Of a stretch of 64,000 bases of DNA, positions 56,301 through 64,000 are shown one piece after another. Position 1 is the first letter of the stretch, and each line of letters opens with the position of its first letter. The notes under the pieces are model-generated. The model made no database searches and was not told the DNA's origin. It saw nothing but the letters and a program-made list of their open reading frames with translations. A program made the position numbers and the translations under genes. The DNA lies in the NCBI GenBank assembly GCA_021292105.1, contig CM037871.1:36695854-36759853 (forward strand). The letters are read 5' to 3'. The stretch is from Anadara kagoshimensis. Its lineage: Eukaryota > Mollusca > Bivalvia > Arcoida > Arcidae.

Positions 56301-56982
56301 TTATCAAATTAAATTCAAAGAAGATAGGTAAGTCCTCTGCGATCGAAAACGAGAGTTTCTTGGGAAAATGAAAGAAAAAAGCATATTTTTCGTTATTCAT
56401 GTGCTCGAGTTTGATGTGTTAATAAATAAATCGTTTCATAGATCACTTTTAAATGAACAGTGATGAATAGCGATGACCTATTTGAGGAAGGTAATGTCTG
56501 AAAATGGAGTTTGTGTACGTCAAATTTTAATTTATTGATACAAACATTTAACGTGTTTTCTCATACCAAATTATGTTGCATTGTTACGTTAAAATTTAGT
56601 AAAAATATTCGATGGCGTATTACTTTACACTGTCTGTTGGCATCTCTCTGTCCTAATGATATAACATCGTGCCATATTGTCAGTTTGAACGTCGCTATTC
56701 TGAACCTTTAACCTTTGATGTTTTAGATCCTGGATTACAATTGGAGGTATACGTTCAACAGGTGTTTCTGGTTGTCTTGGTATATCAGACATGGTTAGCA
56801 ACATTTTGAAAGAAACATTTTATTTAGAGCCATCTTCGGCATCATATAACACCGTTGAAAAAATGTTGTATACATACGACGGCCATGGAATTGTTACCAT
56901 TGGTAACCAGCAATACACAATAAGCCACCCTATGATGAGAGCTGGGTTTGATGATGGTCATAAAACGTGGTCAAGTTTGTAA
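49930..56982 (+). CDS. FAD-dependent oxidoreductase, DAO family (GlpA/L2HGDH-like), seven exons, 416 aa
   Basis: Exons: 49930-50078, 51048-51201, 53430-53636, 54145-54302, 54789-54907, 56120-56327 and 56727-56982; the sum is 1251 bp, all GT-AG with phases agreeing. The N-terminal Rossmann dinucleotide motif is VAIIGGGVIGCSVLFEL (Gly13, 15, 18) with Glu36 at the end of the second strand. Then come GASCGNSGMLHTGFD, EAVIDPWLTP, SFVINCAGLYGD, IKPRKGQYIVYRKP, YDNIAIGPTAEDVDSR and the C-terminal FAD-binding block WITIGGIRSTGVSGCLGISD. This is the order of the GlpA / L-2-hydroxyglutarate dehydrogenase group, which oxidises a hydroxy-acid or glycerol-3-phosphate using FAD. The substrate here is not determined. 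An in-frame ATG at 49852 exists, but an acceptor-like TTACTTAG lies between, so 49930 is preferred. No clear mitochondrial presequence was seen; the C-terminus is SSL, not a canonical peroxisomal signal. Confidence 0.93.
50293..50335. repeat. (GA)n microsatellite in intron 1 of the oxidoreductase gene
   Basis: About 20 GA units without interruption. Confidence 0.92.
50648..50998 (-). mobile_element. S1 SINE in intron 1 of the oxidoreductase gene
   Basis: It runs from the tail (GTAATGGTGTTTAACGTCCC) to the head complement (GGAGCGAGCACTCTACAAAC). It ends about 50 bp before the acceptor of exon 2. Confidence 0.88.
51568..51895 (-). mobile_element. S1 SINE, diverged, in intron 2
   Basis: GTAAGCAAATAATGGTGTTT, CGAGACGTCGCCAGCTATAG and GGCCGAGGTTCGAACTCACG. 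The head is damaged. The 90 bp in front of it (GCCGCCAAGACAGAAACGAA, AACGTCAAGAGAGTAAGTAA) is also found in front of the S1 copy at 50648, so the two may be products of a local duplication. Confidence 0.8.
51960..52625 (+). repeat. Two R1 copies in intron 2 of the oxidoreductase gene
   Basis: A truncated copy (about 51960-52130, AAACTTCCACCAGGGAATGA, GGGTGCTCCGGAAAGATAAG) is followed by a better copy (about 52395-52625, CAAACTTCCACCAGGGAAGT, CACCACGTGTGTAATCAAAA, GGAACATGGAACTATGGGAC). Confidence 0.75.
52680..52880 (+). repeat. Tandem repeat, unit about 68 bp, three copies
   Basis: Each unit is AATGATTACTGATTTCACTA, AATATTGAATAATCAAAAAC, AAACATACCAATCCATGCCC. The second half is exactly the start of the R1 family, so the array is an expansion of an R1 insertion junction. 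Confidence 0.9.
52919..53322. mobile_element. MITE, about 404 bp, with about 25-bp TIRs, just before exon 3
   Basis: It begins GGGCCATTCCTATAAAATTC and ends GAATTTTATTGGAATGGCCT. The arms extend to TTTGA/TCAAA. CGCGCGCGTCCG near the left end is unusual in this AT-rich region. It ends about 108 bp before exon 3 (53430). Confidence 0.8.
54933..55115. mobile_element. M1 MITE in intron 5 of the oxidoreductase gene
   Basis: GACAGTCTAACCTGCCTCAT at the left and AGACAGGTTTGACTGTA at the right. Internal ATAAAGACCAGTAGAATTG is shared with the other M1 copies. Confidence 0.85.
55307..55538. mobile_element. MITE, 232 bp, with about 25-bp TIRs in intron 5
   Basis: TACTGTTAACGTATTTAATT at the left; the complement of GAATACGTTTACAGTA at the right. 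Inside is a 27-bp direct repeat (AACTATAACTCACTAAGCAT) and TTCGCG / CGCGAA motifs. TA-type ends. Confidence 0.75.
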
Positions 56983-56999
56983 TGTTAATGTGGCGATCT

Positions 57000-57635
57000 T
57001 TAATTGGTGCTATCAACAACTTTGTATTAGAACACTGCATTTAACATTAAATTTATATATTTATTTCTTGTCGATGGTTTCGTTTCATTTGAACATGTAG
57101 GGCGCATTATGCAATACTTCGTGTATACAGCAGCCTGATTGTATGCAATTCTTCCTTGATATGTCAGTCGGGGCTTCTCCATGATAGGTACTCGTATACA
57201 TTTTACGTATGCATGTATTTGTATTATAATCTATTAAAAATGGACAAAACAACAACTAAGAAAAGGCAAATTAGGACGGTGTCGCTTAAACGACACGGCA
57301 CTTTTTCACTTTGTTCCCATGGAAATATCTGACAGCTATAGTGAGTTAAACTCAATTGGAAATCAAACAGCTTACTATCGTTTGATTGAAATGTTCATTT
57401 AGTCGGTTACTAGAAAATCTTTAATACCCTAATTTGTCCACATTCACATATCTATAGGAACTGACTGGACGCCTCAAGCATTTAACGAAGCAGAATTAAA
57501 AATTTAAAATAATAAAAACAAAAGGGTTTTTTGAGGTTTTGTTTCTGAAGACCTCTGTAAAGTGCGTGCAACACCGAAGAAAGAATCAAAATACTAACAC
57601 TGATTGCATAAGATCAAAATCTGGTATGTACTACA
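57000..57635. other. 3' flank of the oxidoreductase gene
   Basis: AT-rich. No canonical AATAAA was noticed close to the stop. No other gene is supported. Confidence 0.35.
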
Positions 57636-57639
57636 TACC

Positions 57640-58135
57640 TTTACATCACCAGAATAGATATACCGGTCCATGCCCTAAACACAACACGAAAAAGCAAAGT
57701 AAAAACTTTAAATTAAAAGCTAGCAAATTAAGCATGTCAACTATTAATAGGGAAATAAGGTCTGGTGTTCTAGAAGGGTAAGCACCTCCTGGAACTATGA
57801 AATGTCAAGTATATCCAGGAAGTTATTTTGGATACAAGCGATTTTATCATTTTTTCTTTGAAGTGAAAAATCATAGTCTCTCCATTATATCTGTGGTCCA
57901 TTTTTAAAGTGATTTCAATACCTTATGTATATGCATACTCCTCTGAATAGATACATTTCAACGTCCTTAATTTATTAAGTTTGTGTACTTGCAGATTGGG
58001 CACCTTACTCAACCCTTCAGAGCACCCGGTTTCACTTTCCTAGTGGAAGTTCAAGTGTTTAATTTAATTTGCAAGTTTTTTTCTCCCGAACTTGTGATTT
58101 CAATATTAATCTGCATGTTTGTGTTTGACCTCAAA
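57640..58135. repeat. R1 copies in opposite orientations
   Basis: A plus-strand fragment (57640-57850, GCTAGCAAATTAAGCATG, AAATAAGGTCTGGTGTTCTA, AGGGTAAGCACCTCCTG) is followed by a minus-strand fragment (57985-58135, AGAGCACCCGGTTTCACTTT, CCTAGTGGAAGTTCAAGTG). Confidence 0.65.
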
Positions 58136-58351
58136 TCACACAAAGGAAAATAACATTGTTTATATTGTTTTTTTCCTTTGCTAATAATATTGCACTTTCG
58201 AAAGGGTTGAGTAAGTTATTCTCGAAATTTGTAAAGCACTGATCACAGTGCGCGCAGATTCAGAATAATAGAACATTCGGGATTTAGCCAATAAAACAGT
58301 TTTCAAAATTTATGACGGACCTGAAAGATCAAATAAAGAAGGCGTTGGCTT

Positions 58352-58412
58352 TGTCATATACCATTTTTTTTTAATTTAATCATAAAATACATTCAAAAAA
58401 TGGTATATGACA
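58352..58412. repeat. Hairpin near the 3' end of the pseudogene
   Basis: TGTCATATACCATTTTTTTT pairs with AAAAAATGGTATATGACA. The stem is about 18 bp with an AT-rich loop. Confidence 0.6.
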
Positions 58413-60454
58413 GCTTCATAGTATTTTAACTGGTACATTGTAATGTTAGATGAAGTATAAAAATATCGGGATAGAAGTCTGAAAATTGCACTATTACCAA
58501 TAAAAATAATGAACATTAATTAAATCAAATTTTAAAATACATTTTTATTTCATGAAACAAAAGATACGTTTAAGAAACACATTTGGAAACCGATAAGTAT
58601 TAAGAATATAATGTAAATTCATAGAAACGCATGTGCATTGACATGAGTGAATGTGGGGTTATTGAAAACATCGCAGTAAATAAAATTCAACTCAGAGCAA
58701 ATATATAAGATTTTTGCTTATTTCCAGAAAATGCAATGAATTTATTATTTTCACTATCAACAGGTATCGATATGATTTGTCCACGAACTTCAGTGTTGTC
58801 GGGTGTTGCAATCATCCACAACAGATTATATCCCTTTAATGCTATCAGCAATCCCATTGTGTTTTCTTTTACGTTATGTTTTGTGCAAACTAATGAAAAT
58901 TCTTTTGTTTGTGTCTTAATAGGAACAGAAATGCCCATTAACAAAACATCATCTCCCTGGTCGTATGCCCGGGTCACCATCAAATCTGAGGTCACCACCG
59001 CGGGTGCTTTGACTAATGCTGAAATATTAACGCTATCCAATATAGTGCCTTCAAAAGGAGAAATTTTCATTATTGTCTCGCTGTCCGCTCCAATAGCCCA
59101 AATAAAGTATATCCCAGCTTTTTCTTTGTTACTACTGGTAATAACCATCTTCTGTGCCTTTTGGTGTAATCTAGGTTGAACGTCGTTCAAGTCGCTTTTT
59201 ATTATATCCTTGCCTCTTTTTTCAAACATTCCCATTCTAGATATATTATTGAACTTTCGAAATACAAGTTCTGGATTATCATGAAGATCTTTAAGTGCCC
59301 ATAAATGTGAGAACTAAGGTAGGATGGGAGTCGGTGGAGGTAAATTAATATTAACAGTTGACAAATCAGTATTGTACATAACCAACGGAGTGGCTTCAAT
59401 AAGTCTCACTGGCTCAGGGTCAGAGTTTGGAAAATCTGTCATTCGATGCATTGGTATTTCTTTAGAATTCCGTATATTTGCAGGTCGGACGTGTTGTGGT
59501 TTTCTATTTTTCTTACCCAAGGACGGTTCTTCAACTTCAAAGCTCTCGACAAAATCTTTCCTTGAAGGCATTTGTATAAATTTCGACCACTTTATATTCT
59601 CATCTTCGAAGTTGTATACCCAGGCAATCTCTAAACGCGGGATTATATTCGTTATTATGTCAATGGCGTACAGTCTCTGCATTCCCAAATCTGAAGGCTA
59701 CAAAAATAAATAGTAACAGGTCAGATTGATTAATTTATGTTTTACACAATTGTATCAATTTGAAAAAAATGCATTTGATAATAAAAGAACAAATATAAGT
59801 GAAGAGGCGTACTTGTCAATAGACAGTGCAGCAAGAACACAGAACAATAAAGGTAAATAAAAGAAAAACGCAAACAAGTTTATAGATTTAGAGCAATTTA
59901 ATTTAGAATGAAAATATTTAACTGAAATACAGGTACATCGAATCAAACAATGATATGACAAAATACAATGTAATAGAATCAACTTAACAAGACAAGAAGA
60001 GAAACACATATTAGATATAAACATTCGATCATTGTATTCTTCATTTAAAGAAATCTTCTCCAACAAAATCGCTAGAGACCCTTAAAGAATATCAATACAA
60101 GTGACCAGTCACTCTATTGTTGGAAGAGGAGATAGGGAATCATAATGAAACAAGTTATCCCTGATATTCATATCAAAAGCGATCTTTTATTATAAAAATA
60201 CAACCTTTATGTTGAATGGTCAGAATTGTGTCAGAATGTAAGCCCGACTTTTATACAGTACTGGTTGTGTCATGGGTATAAATGTCCCACCAAAACGTTC
60301 CACAGTACCGTTCAGCCATATAGACGAAACCTGCATTCCATCTGTAAGACAAATGAATATGAAAATATTTTACTAAACGACAGATTAAAACTGTTAAATA
60401 ACATAATTCAAAATATAACTTCATGCCTATTGTAATTCCAGGATTTTTGTATTA

Positions 60455-60660
60455 TACGTTATACCAGTGTTAATTTTAAAACCCTAGACGGCCTTTTCCG
60501 AATACAATTCCTCATCAGCATTGCTTGAACCAACATTGTGAAACCAATTTTTTTTCAAGGAGTTGAAAAAATATCTGAAGGACCAAAATATGTTTATTTA
60601 AAATTTAGCTAAGAAAATACTTTGCTGAGGGAGTATACCTCGATGTTGAGGATTTTATAT
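60455..60660. mobile_element. Truncated end of the 29289-30675 element family, in intron 4 of the pseudogene
   Basis: ACCAGTGTTAATTTTAAAAC, ATACAATTCCTCATCAGCA, AAAATACTTTGCTGAGGGAG and TATACC match, in inverted orientation, the right 200 bp of the element at 29289-30675. Confidence 0.8.
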
Positions 60661-61005
60661 CCCAATTTTCCATTTTTATGTTATAACACATCTTATTATT
60701 TGCTGCCTTGTAAATATTATAGAATTCATTTGGTATTATGTTTATACAGTATGCAGTATGTGTTGTTCTTTATACATATTGAATTCTATTTGTCAACTGT
60801 GACAGATGACAGAAATTAGTAATTTTGTACAGTTTGAATAGGATTTCGAAATGCTATAAGGTCATTATAAATTCTTTTTTTCTCAAAATGTATAAAAGAC
60901 GTGAATATACAGTATATAACTGTATATGCAAAACCTATTCTTATATGTTCGCCTACAAACTCTACTAATGATTTTCAATAAAAAATACTTTAACCTTCAG
61001 TTAAA

Positions 61006-61008
<3 letters not shown>

Positions 61009-61047
<39 letters not shown>
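61009..61047. repeat. (GT)n microsatellite next to pseudogene exon 4
   Basis: About 19 GT units, ending 16 bp from the donor of the exon equivalent at 61063. Confidence 0.92.
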
Positions 61048-61048
<1 letters not shown>

Positions 61049-61324
61049 TATAAAATATTTACCAGTATCATAGGTAGCTATTTGACCGCTTTTAGAGACA
61101 ATAAGAACCAGTCCTGTATCCGAAATCGTCAAGCTAAACAATATAGAAAAACAAAATATCAAGTACCTTTATATCCATACATTTATATTGTCATTTGTTA
61201 TCTCAACTTAATCCATCTCTTAGATACACCATTTGCTGTTGTTTTACATCGATTTCCCATTAAAAACAATGGGGTCTAAATGAAAAACAGTTTAGTTGTA
61301 AAACATATATTTTGCTAAGACCAA

Positions 61325-61570
61325 GATGAAATAAAAACAAACATACTTGTATCAATCCTTTCAAAACCACAACCCCAAAACAAACCAAAAACATTAAAAT
61401 ATCAAATCAGGTTAAACGGGTGAAATTCCAAAAGGGAAGTGTGGCAGAGTGCTTTGGAAGAGTAAGCCCCTGTTAAGCTAGCTATACCTGCCATGTATGT
61501 AATCAAAATTGGGAATGAAAGGAACGTGGAACTATGGAACGTCAAATATATCGGACATCATTAAAATATT
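61325..61570 (+). repeat. R1 copy in intron 3 of the pseudogene
   Basis: ACAAACATACTTGTATCAAT, GTAAGCCCCTGTTAAGCTAG, CTATACCTGCCATGTATG, GGAACTATGGAACGTCAAAT. There is no R1 in the matching intron of the intact gene, so it was inserted after duplication. Confidence 0.75.
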
Positions 61571-61889
61571 AAACGGGAGAAATTCTTATTCAGAGGTCAC
61601 AGATATGGAATATTATGTCCAGACATAGGTGTGATTAAGTGAATGAAATTATTAATACACAAAACACGATACACGTACCTGTAAATTGGATAGAGAGGCG
61701 GATTCAAATGGACTTCTGCCTTTACGGTCTGTCCATCAGCCGTATATCTGACTAGTTCATAACCATCTGAACCAATAATCTCTCCATTTCTGTCCATTAT
61801 CGGGAGTGTTGGATCTCTGAGTACATCATCTCGCCAAACAGCTTGTCCCGACTGACTGTTAATACTCACATATCCCCTGGAACAGAAAT

Positions 61890-61975
61890 ACAGAGGAATA
61901 TTAAACATGCCATCAAACAGCCTATCCTGTCTGACTATTAATATTAACACAGTTGTACCCCCTAGAACAAACATA
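61890..61975 (-). other. Partial duplicate of exon 3 start, pseudogene copy
   Basis: The minus strand has a second exon-3-like segment (ATTAATAGTCAGACAGGATA, GGCTGTTTG) exactly 79 bp upstream of the true exon 3 equivalent, as in the intact gene at 9020. It carries its own in-frame TAG (GGATAGG). Confidence 0.7.
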
Positions 61976-62116
61976 AGTAGTAAATAGTTACAGAAATGAT
62001 TGGAATTTATCTATGCAAAATATTTCAGCATTAAGGTGTTTAGCATTTGATTGGCTGATAAAACAAGTACACGGCAATGGCCAAAATAAAACAACAGAAA
62101 GTAATTGTGGACTTTG

Positions 62117-62166
62117 CAATGGAAGTTATGGCACTATAAACGTCATTTCTAGACAGTCCAATGGAT
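62117..62166. mobile_element. Single arm of an M2 foldback MITE
   Basis: GCAATGGAAGTTATGGCACT, ATAAACGTCATTTCTAGACA and GTCCAATGG match one arm of the element at 25055-25220. It lies between pseudogene exon 1 and exon 3, where exon 2 is missing. Confidence 0.7.
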
Positions 62167-62648
62167 GGTACATAGTCCCTTAAAATCCGTACAATATTGC
62201 AATATGTTGATTTTTCTTATTTTAATGCTAATAGATGTGTTACTAACGAAAACGAAGGTGTCAGTGATGGACACACAAGATTCATCTCATTATACCGACA
62301 CAACCGAGAGCATCCGGCATGTAGTTACTGACGAATGGACTAACCCATCTTATTGTCACGATAGCTTCTGGTACGTCTGCTCTGTACGAAAATGTTCTAG
62401 CAAAGGAACAGCCATATAAGGGACACGTTCGGTCTTCTTGACACGTGACAACGCAAAAACTAGTCAAAATCAAAACATAAAATATTAAAGCGTTCTCTGC
62501 CATCGTTTGTATTAGATATTAAAACCGTAAGATATTAAACCGTAACACTTAAATAAGATAATTAATCGAGGTGTTTTTGTAATATGTACTTTGACATAAT
62601 ATAACCTGTGTCGTCTTTGATAGGGATCTGATCAAAGTCAAGAAGTTT

Positions 62649-62649
<1 letters not shown>

Positions 62650-62691
<42 letters not shown>
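62650..62691. repeat. (CT)n microsatellite upstream of the pseudogene
   Basis: About 20 CT units, placed like the (GT)n run upstream of the intact gene. Confidence 0.92.
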
Positions 62692-62693
<2 letters not shown>

Positions 62694-62931
62694 ACTTAGT
62701 CATAAAAGAAGTTTTTTGGGCTGGAAATATCTTTGTTTTAGTACAAAATTGCATGCTTTGCATTTTTATGTTCATACCAAAATTACGACTAAAATCCACA
62801 AGTACTCCACATAGACCTTCATAACATTAGTGTTTAAGGACTATTGCAATATATTTAGAAATGCAAACATTGCACTTGCATGGTTTAATATGAAAGTCTA
62901 GCTAAATTCCACTGACTAATATACAGTTTAT

Positions 62932-63320
62932 TATGTTGGTTGGTTGATTGGTTGAATGTTGCTTAACGTCGCATCAGCAATTTTTCAGCTTTTCGCGACG
63001 AGAACTATTTAAATAATCTCTATGGAGTAATCTATAAACAGATGGTGTATGCATGTGAAGTGCAAGTGTGTTGTATGGCCTGCCTTGTACTAGTGCGCAC
63101 TCAGGGCAACTTTAAAGTGCTAGCTTGCGAGTAAGTACGCCGCAGACAAGCATAACACTACCCAAGTCACATTATTCTGACACCGGGTGAACCAGTAAAG
63201 GCCAACGGCAAGGAAAATTCACTTTCCCAAATGTGGTCTGAGCGGAACTCGAGCTCACAGCAGTGAGAGACCCTGAATTTGTAGACTAACGTCTTATCCA
63301 TTAGGCCACTGCGGCCTCTT
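62932..63320 (-). mobile_element. tRNA-derived SINE, family S3
   Basis: An inverted copy of the 48553 element: tail TTGGTTGGTTGATTGGTTGA, ACGTCGCATCAGCAATTTTT, body GTACTAGTGCGCACTCAGGG, head complement CTTATCCATTAGGCCACTGC. Confidence 0.88.
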
Positions 63321-63539
63321 ATGTTGCTTTAAAATCTTAGTTTTTAATAATATTAAGTTTGTATAATGCTTTAGCGTTCTGTGCCTCTTTCTAACTGTTT
63401 CACTTGTCACTGGATCAGACAGTACTGGAATATTTCAAACAATCTAATAAATTTTATTGAATTATAATTTCTAAAGAGAGACAGTATCACTAGATGTCTT
63501 TTTATTTATATGTATTATTCTTGTATTGTTCAAAATATC

Positions 63540-64000
63540 AAAAAACAAGTATACCAATTCATGTCCAAACCTAAATCCTAAAATAAAGCAAAAACTTTAA
63601 AACTTGCAAATTAGGTTAAACACGCGAATGTCTATCATGTGAGAGAGGCCTGTGCTTCGGAAGGGTGAGCACATCCTATTTAGTTAGCTACATCCACAAC
63701 GTGTGTAATCAAAATTGAAAATGAACTGAACATGGAACTATTCTATATCAAATATATCCAGGATAATTTTGGATACTGAGACATCATACTTATCAATATT
63801 GAGATGACGGATATAAAACTCTTTGATGGCATTGATAAGCATGGAATTGCTTGCAATATCCTTGTGTCAACAATTTATTCGTAAGCAGCTTGCATCGTTT
63901 TTTAAGTTCCCGTATTGGCAACAAGCAGCTTTACAATAGTGTATTAATTATGAGATCAAAAACAAACATACTAATCCATGTCCAAATCACAATAAAAAAC
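63540..64000 (+). repeat. R1 copies at the window end
   Basis: A full copy (63540-63890, ACAAGTATACCAATTCATG, GCTTCGGAAGGGTGAGCACA, TTAGTTAGCTACATCCACAA, GTCAACAATTTATTCGTAAG) is followed by the start of another (63955-64000, ATCAAAAACAAACATACTAA), which runs off the window. Confidence 0.8.

Larger units (their letters stand above)
58687..62503 (-). pseudogene. Inverted, broken paralogue of the propeller gene
   Basis: Read on the minus strand, the exon equivalents are 62503-62248, 61876-61679, 61133-61063, 60341-60205 and 59697-58687. The middle three are exactly as long as exons 3, 4 and 5 of the gene at 5694 (198, 71, 137 bp). Sequence is close throughout (CQEDRTCPLYGC, DVLRDPTLPIMDRNGEIIGS, TGLVLIVSKSGQ, ALKGYNLLWMIATPD). 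Lesions: a net 2-bp insertion after LGCVG in exon 1 gives a frameshift and a TGA at 62282-62284; the exon 1 donor GTAAGT has become GTTAGT; exon 2 is absent; exon 5 has TGA (60220-60222) where the intact gene has Arg; exon 6 has TAG (59314-59316), again for Arg, after which the original frame stays open to 58687. The sequence upstream of the start also matches the intact gene. A truncated product of about 73 aa is conceivable, but no full protein. Confidence 0.9.

Noticed and set aside
58736..59713. Plus-strand open frames of 129-147 codons
   Set aside because: They are shadows opposite the last exon of the inverted propeller pseudogene; the minus frame carries the family similarity.

Overview
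This is eukaryotic nuclear DNA, most likely from a bivalve mollusc. It is AT-rich, its genes have introns with GT-AG borders, and it is packed with short dispersed repeats. The bivalve assignment is an inference. It rests on tRNA-headed SINEs of a molluscan type, a pearl-like element with an internal satellite, and large lineage-specific secreted proteins. Nothing here looks prokaryotic. All exon borders were read by eye from open frames, splice sites and phase agreement.

Four genes and one broken copy account for nearly all the coding signal I can support. (1) 5694-11756 (+): a six-exon gene for a secreted protein of about 583 aa with PQQ/quinoprotein-like beta-propeller repeats. (2) 16954-22208 (-): a complete five-exon RSL24D1 (RLP24), the ribosome-biogenesis zinc-ribbon protein. 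(3) 28567-35989 (+): a signal-peptide exon joined to a very large 3' exon, giving a secreted protein of about 1115 aa with an olfactomedin-like domain, a long helical region and a Cys-rich tail. (4) 49930-56982 (+): a seven-exon FAD-dependent oxidoreductase of the DAO/GlpA/L2HGDH type, 416 aa. (5) 62503-58687 (-): an inverted paralogue of gene 1. It keeps the intron positions but has a frameshift in exon 1, no exon 2, and stop codons in exons 5 and 6, so it is a pseudogene. A third relic, a decayed copy of exon 1 only, lies at 4409-4545.

The rest is mobile and repetitive DNA. 1-5600 holds a degenerate Harbinger-type transposase and several small inverted-repeat elements. 11941-13800 is a pearl-like element built on a 145-bp satellite full of TGACCT motifs. 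14.8-24 kb is a SINE graveyard, in the introns and flanks of RSL24D1. 25.5-29 kb carries repeated copies of a dispersed 330-bp family (called R1 here). 29289-30675 is an inverted-repeat element with coiled-coil-like reading frames. 39264-46979 is a head-to-tail dimer of a 3.86-kb terminal-inverted-repeat transposon. 47-64 kb has further SINEs, foldback MITEs and R1 copies in and around the oxidoreductase gene and the pseudogene.

The genes do not form a pathway. The strongest story is the history of the propeller family: ancestral micro-exon duplication, inverted gene duplication, and decay of one copy.
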